Positions 43,421 through 55,331 are shown, numbered from the stretch's first letter. The stretch is 64,000 bases of DNA from Juglans regia (GCF_001411555.2 NC_049909.1:13078686-13142685), one strand, 5' to 3'. Numbers and translations are program-made. The notes: generated by a model not told the origin, from the sequence alone.

Positions 43421-44823
43421 AAGCCCTTCATATCACTGATATTATTATGAAGATATTTGGGAGAAAATAACTGATACCCCATATCAATTTGGGTTTGCAC
43501 CATTCTCACTGGGTTAGAGAGAATTCATCCTCGAATTCTAAAATTTCTTGCCTCGATCTTTTGGATATCCAATTAGACCAATCTTTCTTTCCTTTTGTTA
43601 TATTGTCCCGATGATCATGGAAAAATTAAAATTGATTTGATCAGTCGAAGTAAAATAATATTGAATTTCTTATACTTCAAAAGTTTTTTCCCACATCTCG
43701 AATCCTAAAAAAATATTTTGCACAAGAGAAATTGAAAAAAAAATCCTCAATTCCAAGAAAATCAACATAGTTAATTATCTCAAAAGATGTTACATGATCC
43801 TCAAACTTCAAAACTTCGTCACTATTTTCTTTTTCCAAATTTTTTATTTTTTCAATAAAAATAGTTACCTCATCCACTAATCTTCATTAGGATATGTATC
43901 GTAGATTAGTTTAAAGTTACATCCTATGGAAGAATGTCCATCCTCAAACTTTTTTTTATCAGAGTAGTAAATTCACTCAAGCTCATGCAATAAATCAACA
44001 AAGCCTTTTGCCTGAAGGATACCAGAAAATTTTGATAAATCAACTTTGACACCAAGGTCCCCATGATGCTCCTCCCTACCACGGTGCTTTCATAATAGAG
44101 CCCGATTGTGATACGGGTTCTCAAAACTAGAATCAGAATTATGATCTTCCATCTCACGATCAATGATATCTTGCGCAGCTAGATGCTGGGTTAATTCTGA
44201 AATCTGTCTCTGCAAATCCTCAATCATCACATCCTGTACGCTACAATCACGGTGCGGAACTTCCTCGTTCGGAACCAGCCCACGACGACCACGACCACTA
44301 GCCATAGAAACTGATGAGATATAACGCTAGGAAAGATGCTTAAGCTCTGATGCCAACCGGCGTTGGACAGAATTTAGATTATTATGATGTCTAGTTTCAA
44401 CAAATGATCAACACAAAGAAGACAAGATAAGTGCCTAAGAACACAGAGAAAACTTTGAAAATTATTGATTAATAGTAAAATTCAAAATTATTTTATGAAG
44501 CCCACAAGCCGAACTTAAATAGTGTTGCAAAATTCGAAATTATGATATTTTTTCAAAAATTTAAAAATCCAAATTATTGTATAAAAATGAAATACATAAA
44601 TAAACAAGTAACCTACAAGAAATTTGGCCAAAATTGAAATCAGAATCACTTCCAAAACTTGAAACCAAATATTTATTAACAAGGCAAAAATGAGCGTAAA
44701 TATATGATTTGAGGAAAAATAACTGATATCGTAAATATATGATTTGGGGAAAATAACTTATATTATTCTGAAGTGATTTGAGAAAAAATAACTGAAACCC
44801 CATATCAATTTGGGTTTGCACCA
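43421..44823 (-). mobile_element. Ty3/gypsy deletion derivative (gag start joined to pol end)
   Basis: On the minus strand a 5' LTR runs from 44823 (TGGTGCAAACCCAAATTGAT) to about 44362, followed by a primer-binding-like TTGGCATCAGAGC (44358-44346). Then comes gag from an ATG at 44305 (MASGRGRRGLVPNEE, LQRQISELTQHL, SSFENPYH), breaking up after 43924. Next is a C-terminal pol-type segment ILEFEDEFSLTQ (about 43545-43508), and at 43502 the LTR start TGGTGCAAACC recurs, but the 3' LTR is cut after about 80 bp. Protease, RT, RNase H and integrase are absent. Confidence 0.75.
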
Positions 44824-44890
44824 AGTCTTTCCAGCAAAACAATACCTCATGTATGGTTGCACAAATTTGACCTTTCTCCCCCTATGGCAC

Positions 44891-45332
44891 AGAGCATTGG
44901 CATTGGACTCATCAAATAAGTGTCATCTTCAAAATCTGATGAATTTGTGTTCAAAATCATTGTATTGGATTCAACATACACTAAAATCTTTAACTTTGAG
45001 CTACAATACATTTAAGTTCATCTCCAAATTTGAAGACTAATTGTTCATACTTTATAACCTTTATTTTATTTACTTAAATTATTGTTTTCTAATTTTGAGC
45101 CACAATATATTTAAGTTGAAAAATAATATTTTAAGTATCAAATTAAATTATTAATTAATATATAGTTAGTGTAATTATAAAATATGAAAAAAAAATATTA
45201 TATTATTATTTTGATTAATCCAATGGTTAATCCAATATGAGGTTATGGATAGGGAGATTTTAGATTTATAAAAAATATGTACTTTTCATCAAATTTTAGA
45301 AATAAATTTGATAAAACTAATGCCAATGCTCT
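44891..45332. repeat. MITE with AGAGCATTGGCATT ends, inserted in a P450 pseudogene
   Basis: Left end AGAGCATTGGCATTGG and right end CTAATGCCAATGCTCT are inverted copies (one mismatch in 16). 442 bp, AT-rich, no frame. P450 coding sequence resumes right after it (AAATTGGAGAAATGTT). Related ends occur at 49118 and 50746. Confidence 0.75.
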
Positions 45333-46650
45333 AAATTGGAGAAATGTTAAAAAACTATGCATATTTGAACTTATACTTAGTGCCAAAAGAGTTCAATCAT
45401 ATAGCTTTGTTAGAGAAGAAGTACTACTTGGAGATTTCTTCCCCTCTATGGATTTTATAGACAGCTTAACAAGCATGAAATCAAGACTTCTGAAGACTTT
45501 TCTGGACTTTGATCAATGTTTGGACCAATTGCTGAGTGAACATCTCAAACCCGAGAGAATAACAAAGGAGCACAAGGACCTTGTGGATGTCTTACTGGAT
45601 ATGCAAGATAATGGGCCTCAGGAGAGACCTCTCACTGTCGATAATATTAAAGCGATCAATAAAATTATAATAGAAAAAAAAGGTGGAGAAAAGAGAATGA
45701 GGGAGAGGGAATTTGAAGGCTTTATCTTTATAACATCTGTCCCTAAGAAATAGTTGAATGAGACTAGAGAAAAAAATAAAAAAAATAATAAATCACTAAT
45801 TTTAATTGATATTGATTGAGATTAAATCATAATGCCATTCATATGCTAAAATAATATGAATATATTCTATCGTGAATATGGTATAAATTAAAACTAAACG
45901 TATTATTAGGTATAATTATGGGTTGTATAAGCGGTGTGCATATTATTTTTTTTTAAAAAAGAGTGGAGCTACTATTAATTTTTTTATATGGGTTTCATAT
46001 TTGCTCAATTATTTCAAAAGAAGTGCGCGGTGCTTGCGTATTCTGTGATTGTAAATATTATTTCTCATAAATTAATGTTAGATACAGTCATAAATTGTGT
46101 AAGCACTGTACATTCATTTGAAAACAAAAGGTGAATCTATCATTAAAAATTAATTTTTTTTATGTGAATTATATATTTACTTACTTTTTTTTAAAATAAA
46201 TATGCAATGCTTACGTACTTATGACTATATCATTTGTCTTTGAGCTAATGCCCTTTGGAGCTAGAAGGAGAATCTGCCCAGCTATCACATTTGGAACAGC
46301 AAATATTGAGAGAATTAGGCAAAAGCACAAGACAAGGTGAGATAATTTGTTACAGGAAAAGCAAATGTGGAGGAAAGCGACCTTCTGACTCCTGAGACTC
46401 GTCTACCTAACTAAAGTCAATTGTAAATTGATGAGGGAGTTAGACTTCATCCTTCACTCCCACTCCCATAACAAGGGTTTTTCTCAATAAATCGATGGGA
46501 TTGGATCCAAAATACTAGAAGAATCTGAATGAGTTTCGAGTTGAGAGATTGAATTTAAAGGACAACACACCAGGATCTGTTACCATTTGGAGTTGGCTGC
46601 ATGTAGGGGTTATCCTAGTATGAAATTTGCTGATCAATTGTGAAATCACT
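45333..46650 (+). pseudogene. Cytochrome P450 (CYP71-type) pseudogene, internally deleted and split by MITEs
   Basis: 45335-45660 reads NWRNVKKLCIFELILSAKRV, then VREE, a deletion of roughly the region between helices C and F, then GDFFPSMDFIDSLTSM, FLDFDQCLDQLLSEHLKPE and [20 protein letters not shown] up to DNIKAI at the exon-1 end. After two hairpin MITEs, 46237-46310 reads FELMPFGARRRICPAITFG, the heme loop with Gly to Arg and Gly to Ala changes. 46525-46640 contains a second degraded PERF/heme-like stretch (NEFRVERLNLKD, DLLPFGVG). It differs clearly from the two intact genes, so it belonged to another subfamily. Confidence 0.8.
45910..46232. repeat. Two adjacent hairpin MITEs of the 160-bp family
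   Basis: 45910-46059 (TATAATTATGGGTTGTATAA...GTGATTGTAAATATT) and 46080-46232 (GATACAGTCATAAATTGTGT...TACTTATGACTATATC) both fold end to end with AATTAATTTTTTT centres. They separate the two halves of the P450 pseudogene. Confidence 0.65.
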
Positions 46651-46697
46651 ACTTATTCCAAAAATATAAACTTATGAAAAAGAAAAATTTAATTATT

Positions 46698-47358
46698 TGT
46701 GGGAGGGGTATTTCCGATTCAACCCATCCTAATGGGGCCTTGGGCCCAATACCAGGTTCTGGGCCTGTCCGAGTCCCACTCTTTTGAGGCCTCGGAATCA
46801 CTAAAAAGTCCAACCCCCAATATCACATTATAGGAAGAGAGGTGTCCAGCACCGGAAACAAAACGTAGGGGACTAATGGGACATGCTGACTCTGACATCT
46901 CTTATTACACCTAACATTACGGAACTGCGTCAACGGAAGACACGAATGACCCTCTATTCTCTTATGGAAAGGAACCAGAAGTGATTACGCCGCTTACCCA
47001 CCGTCGAGATTGGCCCGGAAAGCCACGCCATATTAAATGCACCGTCTATAAAGCCACACTGTATTAAATGCCCAGATCAACATAGATGTGGGCCATCTTG
47101 ACCCTGATACGGGGAAAAGAATGCCCCCCCTTCCCCCGCGGAGCTTCATATAAAAACTACATCTCAGGTACAAAGAATTCTCTCTGAATTCTAAGTATGA
47201 AAGCCATCAATATACTAAGGAGACTAATTTAGGCATGGCTTCTCGGACAACCCTGAGCCCACCCTTCTTCTTTTTGTTCGCAAGTGAAGATCTCGGCCCG
47301 AGTTACTAAAACTTTGCCTAGGCATACGAAATATTAATACCAATTGTTTACGCTTGCA
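46698..47358. repeat. Probable solo LTR (661 bp)
   Basis: Starts TGTGGGAGGGGTATTTCCG and ends TTTACGCTTGCA (TG..CA). Flanking pentamers are TTATT and TTGTT (4 of 5 equal). It is GC-richer than its surroundings and has TATAAAAA at 47149-47156 with start-like sequence downstream, as in an LTR promoter. No internal retroelement sequence adjoins it. Confidence 0.55.
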
Positions 47359-49749
47359 TTGTTAAAAGAAATAGCAGTTCTAGATATGAAATAGATAAAT
47401 TATATTTGAAAATAATCGATATGGCACAATTTAATATGCAAGTAAAATTAATTTTAAAATTTTTATTCAAATCAAAGTCTGTATTATTTGCTGTGTAAGG
47501 TGGGCTTATCTCTAATTGACTTAAAAATTGAATGAGTGAAAAAATAACTCACTTTAGAATGGAAACAAATTAAGATTCCTTTTTGCTTCAAAGCTAAGCC
47601 ATTGACTTTAATTATAAGATACTACGTACGCTACATTTGTGTTTGTGTGTAAGCAAAAGCTAGTACAATAAATAAGGACGAGCGGTTGAAATTGGGGTTC
47701 TACCCATTTAATTTTCTTATATTTCTTTGTGAATAATGATGCTACTTCACCATTTGAAATTTATCACTAGATGGCTTTCTTACGTGACACTATCATGTTA
47801 TGCAACGTAATTTATTAAAAAATTAAAAATCACAAAAGGGATAGAGTGAACCTAAAATTTCAATCTTTCTCTTTTTATATTTTTAAACATTATTCTGGTT
47901 CAATATATTTTCTTTATTTTAATAAATTACGTGGTGGACACTACGTGATAATGTCACGTCAAGAAGGTCATCTAAACTCTAAGGTTGAGTTTGGATAAAT
48001 AATTCAAATATGATAAAATGAAATGTTCTGAATAGTAATTAAATAAAATATTGTTAGAATATATTTTTTAATATTATTTTTATTTTGATATTTGAAAAAT
48101 TGAATTGTTTATTATATTTTTATATGAAAATTTAAAAAAATTATAATAATAAGATGAGATGAGATGGTTTGTATATCTAAACTGATAATTTCAAATGATC
48201 CAATAACAATACTCTTCCTTTATTCAACGCAGCATATGGGAGACACTCTAGTCATCCTCCCCATGTTCTGAAACTTTTCCCCATTTGAGAATATGAGATG
48301 AAAATGCCCATCATTTTTTACTGCTCTATTTGACTGCTCGAGAAAAAAGATATATTTTTATTTAATAATTAAGAAAGTGATTTTAAATATATTGATATAT
48401 TTTTTATTTTTTTAAAATATTTAAATATATTAAAAAATATAAATAAAAAAATTATAAAAATAACTTACCATAACAATCGCCTGAGTAGCACCGCTCATAT
48501 GAGATTTTGTCACCGTTGGAAAGAACTAAGAAGAGAGAAATTTTACTGTTAAGATGATCGGATCTTGTCTAATATCTTATCATTTCAAAAGAGGCGATTT
48601 GAAGAAGAAAAAAAGAAAAACTGCCTTTGAAAAGAGAGATTTTTAAAATATTACCTTTAGCTAGAGATAAATAATTCAAAACAATTTTTGTTAAATAAAG
48701 TTAAAAAAAGTAAAAAAATTAAAATTAATATTTTAATTGAATAGAAAAATAATAGAGTGAGAAATGAGATATTTTGAGAATGTGTTAGTATATTCTCAAG
48801 TCGGTGTGTAAAGAATAATATCCACATCATTTAAATGGTAAAATTTAATTTGTAAGATTCAAATTTTAAATTTTATCTTTCAAATCAAATTATGTCATAT
48901 AAATAATATATGGTGTAGAGATCTTAATTAAAATAGAGAAAATAAATAGTTAAAATATAGATTTTTTTTTTCCTTTTATTAAATTTTGCCGTATAAGATG
49001 GCCAATGTAAGTGCTCTTATACGGTTATACCATTGTATATGTGCAACAAACAAAAAAAAATCTGGATTATGAAATGAATTATAGAAAATCTATTTCCGAC
49101 AATACTTTCTTTCTATCTAGCACTAGCATTGGATTAATCATTTCATTCTGTATAATAACACGTGACTTTTTGACTTTTGACTAATTATTCAAAATTTGAA
49201 CTCCATAATGGATTAGTCATCGCATTCTTTATAATAATAAAATATTATTATTTTTAATCTATTTTTTAATACAATTTTTTATTTGTTTAAATATTTTTTT
49301 ATTTTCATTTTCATAATCTCCAACTCCAACTCCAACAATTATTTTTATTTTTATTTTTACAATCTATAAAATTAGCATTTCTAATTGAGCAACAAATTGT
49401 GCTACTACTACTATCATTTTCACAATCTAACCATCTATAAATACATTTTATGCATTGCATTAATAGTTGCTGTGTAGCACCAGCGTTACATTAATGCAAT
49501 TTTCCATCGATCAAACTTTAATGGATGCTGAACTGTACTTGGGAAGATAGAAGAAATGGCACAAATACTTGCTAAAATGTACGAGCCGCAGGAAGGAGAA
49601 GGAGGAGGTGCGGGATTGGGCTTGTTGGAAATAATAAAATATACATATGATTTTGCTAAAGTTCAAGCCATATATGAATTGTGGGATAGATTTATGACTT
49701 GTGAGATATATTTATTGTAGCTAATATTGTGGATGACTTTAGTTTTACT
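47359..49749. other. AT-rich intergenic DNA with dispersed repeats; no gene seen
   Basis: 47984-48185 is another copy of the GTTTGGAT-type repeat (GAGTTTGGATAAATAATTCA...AAGATGAGATGAGATGGTTT). 48340-48500 is an imperfect hairpin. 48831-48925 recurs at 52740-52830 (ATTTAAATGGTAAAATTTAA). 49118 starts a MITE end (AGCACTAGCATTGGATTA) whose other end may be at 50746. Confidence 0.55.
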
Positions 49750-50672
49750 AATCCAATGTAGGTTAATTGAAACAAAAACTTCTATTGCATATGATTTTTC
49801 GAATTCATTTCTTTTCCCAGGCAAAAAAAAACCATTTCTCTCTACCTATCTTCGCAATTCCAGCCTGTCCACGGGGAGTCGTAGCTTACTATTTTCCTTT
49901 CCTATTTTTCTGTCAACTTTTTTTTGTTTTTAATTTTAGGGTTTTCTCCACAGTGTCGCAACAAGCTGAACTCCTACTTTCCCGCGTCCTCCGACCAACA
50001 CGTGCTGCCTTTCTTGCATCTCCAGTCACCTATCTTCAAGTTCATGGAAGTATTCCGCTCATTTGCTCGGCGTGTTCCTCGCATGCACTACTTATGCCGT
50101 GCGCAACATCCACGCGCCACCGCATCCTGGAGCAGCTTTTGATGACACGTGCGGCACCCCCGGCATCAGAGGCATCGGATCCTCCAGATCTGACCCTCCA
50201 TTTCATTCCTCTAGTGGCGCGTGACCTGCACGCGCCATCACAGCCTGTGTTTGTGTTTGTCCTTTGCTCGCGACTCAACTTTGTTTTGGACTACTATCCT
50301 ATGTTCCCACATTTCCGAACTGAGGATCAAGTGAAAGTAGGCGTGACAGTCTCTTCCAGCCAGTCCAAACCAACAAGATGCAGCATACCCCCCTTTACTA
50401 CAGCTTTAAGTCGCAGTAATATAGTCTATTTTATTAGAATATACAAAAACCACTTTAAGCAGCATCCCCTAGTGGGACACGGGTGGGATGTATTGGCTCC
50501 CAGGTCCCTCTTTTTTCTTTTTTTTTTTTCTTTTTTATGTGATGTATCTGTTGATTTTGGGATGATTGTAAGGGACTTCCACTCCACTGAAAACTTGTAT
50601 CCTGTAATCCTTTAGTTTATCTATAAAATGTTAAACTTCCTTAGAAAAAAATAAAAATCCAATGTAGGCTAA
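49750..50672 (+). mobile_element. Retroposon with 17-bp target duplication and A-rich tail
   Basis: AATCCAATGTAGG(T/C)TAA occurs at 49750-49766 and 50656-50672 (16 of 17 identical). The 889-bp insert ends in an A-rich tail (50644-50655), so it was inserted by target-primed reverse transcription in plus orientation. A long frame (49767-50615) has no recognisable domain and biased composition, so I do not call it a gene. The 3' end (CCTTTAGTTTATCTATAAAA) resembles plant LINE 3' UTRs. It could be a LINE with ORFs deleted, a SINE-like composite, or a retrocopy of a noncoding transcript. Confidence 0.75.
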
Positions 50673-51278
50673 ATTTGAGTGGCATTAGCTAAATTATGAT
50701 TTTTAGTGGCATTTGGCTAGTTAGCCAATGCCAATGCTCGTTTAACGGGCTATAATAGCATAAATCTAAATTTATTTTATGAAATTTTTTTTTAACAATG
50801 CTATTCTTCATTTTATATTTTATTATTACTATCACATATAATATAATAAAGTGGATTATTTATTTAAAGGATTGTTATAAATATATATATGAAAAATTAC
50901 ATTTATTATCTCTTACATCACACACCAACATGCGATTTGTCATTTTTATCCTTCTATTTAAATACATATATTGTTGTGTTTATCTAAATAAAAGAACAAA
51001 AATAATGAATTAGATGTTAGTATATGGTATGGAAATAATAAGTAGCATTTATATATATATATGAAAAATGCTAATCCTACCTACCAAAAAATATCCATTG
51101 AAAGTGGGTACCAATTATACTTTTTTTTTAAATTAATAGTTAAAAATATTAAAAATTTGGAAGATAAATTTAAGGAATTTAAACAATTGGTCGGTGAGAA
51201 TTTAAGTGACTATTACACTGTGGGTACTTTCTTTAAATATTTAAGGAATTTAAAAAATATTTTAAAAAAAAGAAATTA
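50673..51278. other. AT-rich intergenic; no gene seen
   Basis: GCCAATGCCAATGCTCG near 50732-50748 resembles the inverted end of the MITE at 44891. The rest is AT-rich with short (TA)n runs near 50880 and 51050. Confidence 0.55.
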
Positions 51279-51283
51279 ATACG

Positions 51284-51779
51284 TGTAGGGGACATATAGA
51301 CCCCTGGGCTGAGAGCCCGTCTAAGGCCAAACCCATATCTGAAGTCGAGTCCATCCACAAGTCTGGGGACTTGAAGACTTGTGGATGGCTTGAGGCTAAG
51401 AGCCCTATAGGTAAAGTATTTACAACCATAATTACGAATGAGATAATCCCGAAGAGTGCAAGATGAGGCTCAAGGTAGAGTACGAATATCTTGCATGAGA
51501 TAACTCTTACAAAACAAGAGATATCATCTCCGTTTAAATGATGGATCACGAAGGAGAAGCACGAATGACTGGCGATAAAAGTTATTCGCCACCACGCCGC
51601 ATCCTTCTATAAATAAGTCGGTGGAGGTAACATCTTTTATCATGATCTCTACTTTTATATACTTATTATTATATTATTACAGACTTAAGCATCAGAATTT
51701 ACACAAGGCGATCAGCGCCATCTTTTTATTGCTGTAGGTGTCTTTCATGTGGTTAGTGGCATGAAACACGTCCTTAACA
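51284..51779. repeat. Solo LTR (496 bp) with perfect target duplication ATACG
   Basis: Starts TGTAGGGGACATATAGACCC and ends CGTCCTTAACA, so it has TGT...ACA ends. ATACG at 51279-51283 and again at 51780-51784 flanks it exactly. TATAAATA at 51608-51615 fits an LTR promoter. No internal domain adjoins it, so it is the product of LTR-LTR recombination. Confidence 0.9.
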
Positions 51780-51784
51780 ATACG

Positions 51785-52990
51785 TCTTGGTGAGAATTCT
51801 CGATGGACGTAACATTCTCCTGTATATATATCATCATATAGAGGAGTGAATGAGGAAAAATAAATGAAAAACCGACAGCATAAGATATTGATATTATATA
51901 GTCGCCATCACAATCAGTTCCACCAATAATAATAGAGTAGAAAGAGACATTCTTTTATAATAATATCATGTATCTTAGTATACACACTTGTTTCATCATC
52001 TTAAAGCTACCCTTTTCTTCCTCTATTATCTCAAATTATATTATGTCATATTCCGGGTATCGGAAAACGACAAGGGAACCCCAAAGGATAAGAACATGTG
52101 AAAAGCAAAGTATTGGACATGTTTTATCTTTTTACTCAAAACCAAATAAGGATTAAAAAATCAAAATTTCCTTAAAATCCATCAATTTTCTTCTTGATTT
52201 CAGTTAGAATTATCACTTTTAGTGGGGTTTAGTATGTAATTGCACTTCTAGTTTACTACAATTTTAAATTAGGCGTTAAAGGATATACGAATAAATAAAT
52301 TAATTTCTTAACATTTTGCCACGAGGATATAGACACGAAGTTAGTCACGAGTAATATTAAGTACTATCTCTATATTTATCATCATTTCATCATTTTATGA
52401 CGTGGTATTTCAAATCCTACACATTCACTATAAGATTTTTTGTAATTGTAGTAATTTTAAGATTAAATGAGTTATTTTATTGAAAAATGATACTATGTCG
52501 TCTGAATTTGATTTTTTAATTTAAACTGCTCATATATTTTATTTATTTTAATTTTTTTTTATGTAATGATTAAAAAAGTAATTATTAGTATATTGATTTT
52601 TTTATTTGTTTAAATGTTTAAAGAATATTAGAAAAAAAAAATAAAAAAATGTAATTTGTACAAGAGGCACACTCAGTGGTCAAATCTAAGCGGCATAGTA
52701 GTATTATAATATTTTATTTTCAAGTCGATGTGTAAATCACATAATCTACATAATTTAAATGGTAAAATTTAAATTTTATAATTTATCTTTTAAATTAAAT
52801 TATATCATATAAATACTTTACTATATATGTTTTACATATCGGTTCGAGAAAAAAATTTGTAATATTAAATAATTTAAAAACTTAGAATAAGGAAGAAAAT
52901 AGGGATAGATAACAATTTTTACTTGCTATCCTAACAATTATAGATTTTTGTCGGAATTCAAACGAAGTGAAAAAAGTTAATAAATAAAAA
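51785..52990. other. AT-rich intergenic upstream of RGLG; no gene seen
   Basis: Contains AT-rich hairpin-like stretches (52490-52700) and a repeat shared with 48.8 kb (52740-52830). No TATA box could be chosen with confidence for the downstream gene. Confidence 0.5.
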
Positions 52991-54120
52991 AGGATCACGA
53001 GTGGAGTCTGGCTGTCGCTCTCGGCAGAAACAAGAGCCACTTCAAAGCCTTTTACAGCAAAGGAAATTTCCTGGAACCAGTCCTAACCAATAACTGTTCA
53101 CGTTACTTCATATTTCACAACAACCGTTACCGCTCCACACCCATGGTCTTCTCCGCCCACCGAGACCACCTTCATCTCATTCTACTTCATACCCAGTAAT
53201 AGAATGTCGCTCTAGTTGACTGCCTCTCCTCAAGGTAAACAAGTCTGTGATGTTGACATCAATCTGCTTAGATTTTAACGAGCCTGCTTGTATTTTGCTC
53301 TCTAGATTTGTGTAGTTGTTGTTTACTTGACTTAGTTTTGATGGGGTAATATCTGATTTTGAGTCTTGGCCATTTGGATTTTCTTGGTACCTCTTTGGGT
53401 ACAAAGTGAAAGGGTTATGGTGCTATACATGATTTTTGAATCAAACGTTTGTGATTTTGAGATTCAGCTTCAGAAAGTCTTGCTTGGTTTTTTTCCTTTG
53501 GGAATTTAAATTATGGGTTGGAACTAAGAAGACATATAGAAGTCTGTATTGTTGGGTTAGCATCTTGGATGCACATTTCTTGCTTTAGGGGGATAAAAGT
53601 TGCCTTAATTTTTCAGTTCTCAAGAGTAAAACAATTATTTTATGTTATAGTTCCTTTTAATGGTCGTATTTTCACCTTTGCAAAAAAAAAATCATGAAAT
53701 GGAAATTGAAACATTTTTACGTAGTTCGTTGTTCTGGGAACATGAAAACCCCATTCCAAAGTAAAGAACGGAAAGCTGGTGTCAACTCTACAACCTGGAA
53801 TATCTTTAAAGCATCTGTTGTGGATAAATTATTTCGCAACTCTATCGGACTAACTCCTCAGCCCTCTGCTCAAGAAAACCCACATTTGAAATCACATTGA
53901 AGATCAATTGTTTCTGAATGACAGCAGCTTTTCAATTAGTTGTCAGTTATAGGAACAAAATAAATATGCGTTGAAAAAGTGAATTCCTTGACTGTTAGGG
54001 TTCCAGGGTGTTGAATTTGCTCAAAGTTGGGCTGAATTTACTTCAAATGCTCGTATTTCATCTAGTAAGTTTTGTTCTCACATGTTAAATGTTGCAGAAT
54101 TTCTGTAAGGTATAGTGTTG
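52990..54120 (+). promoter_or_regulatory. RGLG leader: 5' UTR exon, 5' UTR intron and second UTR exon
   Basis: Base composition changes near 52990 to a mixed leader (GAGTCTGGCTGTCGCTCTCG..). A CTCAAG/GTAAAC donor at 53234/53235 and a TTGCAG acceptor ending at 54097 would remove 863 bp of T-rich DNA, leaving a short exon (54098 on) in front of the start codon. A leader intron is inferred from splice signals and the lack of coding sequence; transcripts would decide. Confidence 0.5.
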
Positions 54121-55331
54121 ATGGGGGGAACTACTTCAAGACGTGCAAGTCCTAGACAGCCTTCATCTGTAGGATCTGATTCATACTCATGGAATCGTCA
54201 GTATCCGCAGTCACCTTACCAACAACCAAACCAAGATTATGGGCGACAACATAATTTTGCACCTCCAGTTCAAACCTCCAGTGGCAGTCAGGTCCCCGAG
54301 TCAAGAAGGAAGTTAGAGAGGAAGTATTCAAAGATTGACGATAATTATAATAGCCTGGAGCAGGTATGTAGTATTTTGTATTTCCAGTTGAACTCATAGC
54401 TTGCTTTTGCTTGGAATATGTTCAAGGATTTGCCACATTCTAAAACGTTGGTGCTTTTGTTCTTATTGATTTCTTTATCATGGGGGTTATCTTGATATCT
54501 TCAAAGAAACTATAAATTAATTATAGAGAAAAGATGAAGTTCAGATAGTTGAGCCCACTGATGGGCATACATGTATTGGTGATTTTAACTACTCACAAGT
54601 TTTATGAGATTGTGGATACTCTACTGGCCTCAGGTTACTGAAGCATTGTCACGTGCTGGCCTGGAGTCTTCCAATCTTATTGTTGGTATTGACTTCACAA
54701 AGAGCAACGAGTGGACTGGTTAGACCTCATATTGGTGCATTTAAACCTTTCTATCAAGCTTTAGTGAAATATTGATTAACTTGCTTTCATATTAGGCAAA
54801 AGGTCCTTCAACCGGAGAAGCTTGCATCACATTGGGGATGAACAAAATCCCTACGAGCAGGCAATATCTATTATTGGGAAAACATTGTCTACCTTTGATG
54901 AGGATAACTTAATTCCCTGTTTTGGATTTGGAGATGGTATTTCTTCTATAGAGGTGTTACATTGGTGTTTTCTCTTTTTCTGAATTCATACTCTAGAAAG
55001 CTAAGATTATATGTACTTTTCATCTTGGCAGCATCAACGCATGATCAAGAAGTTTTCAGTTTCTATTCAGAGGATAAATTTTGTAATGGGTTTGAAGAAG
55101 TATTGAGTCGATATAGGGAATTGGTCCCTCATCTACGACTTGCGGGTTTGGATCTGAACTATTATTGTTGTCTTTTAAAAAAAAAAAAAATGGTCTTTGC
55201 TTATGGTACTTTTGTCTCCCTTCACTTTGTCAGGGCCAACATCCTTTGCCCCTATCATTGAAATGGGCATCACCATTGTCGAGCAAAGTCGTGGCCAGTA
55301 TCATGTGTTATTGATAATTGCTGATGGGCAG
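54121..55331 (+). CDS. RGLG: E3 ubiquitin-protein ligase RGLG (copine/vWA part), five 5' exons; 3' end outside window
   Basis: Coding exons: 54121-54363, 54634-54718, 54796-54936, 55032-55145 and 55234-55331, all with GT-AG borders and joining without a stop into 227 codons. The protein starts MGG, the N-myristoylation start typical of RGLG proteins that places them at the plasma membrane. Then comes a Ser/Gln/Pro/Tyr-rich segment, RRKLERKYSKIDDNYNSLEQ, VTEALSRAGLESSNLIVGID, and the metal-site DFTKS, then the vWA/copine body (NPYEQAISIIGKTLSTFDED, CFGFGDASTHDQEVFSFY, PTSFAPIIEMGITIVEQS, IIADGQ). In Arabidopsis, RGLGs act in hormone and stress signalling through a C-terminal RING. Here the rest of vWA and the RING must lie beyond a LINE-filled intron. 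Confidence 0.88.

Noticed and set aside
49767..50615. 282-codon open frame in the retroposon
   Set aside because: No recognisable domain, composition like random frames over pyrimidine-rich DNA, overlapping frames on both strands of equal quality. Kept only as part of the retroposon.
53177..53900. Small coding exons upstream of RGLG (frames at 53177-53404 minus and 53694-53900 plus)
   Set aside because: Short frames in the presumed leader intron with no similarity I recognise; RGLG proteins begin at the MGG start.
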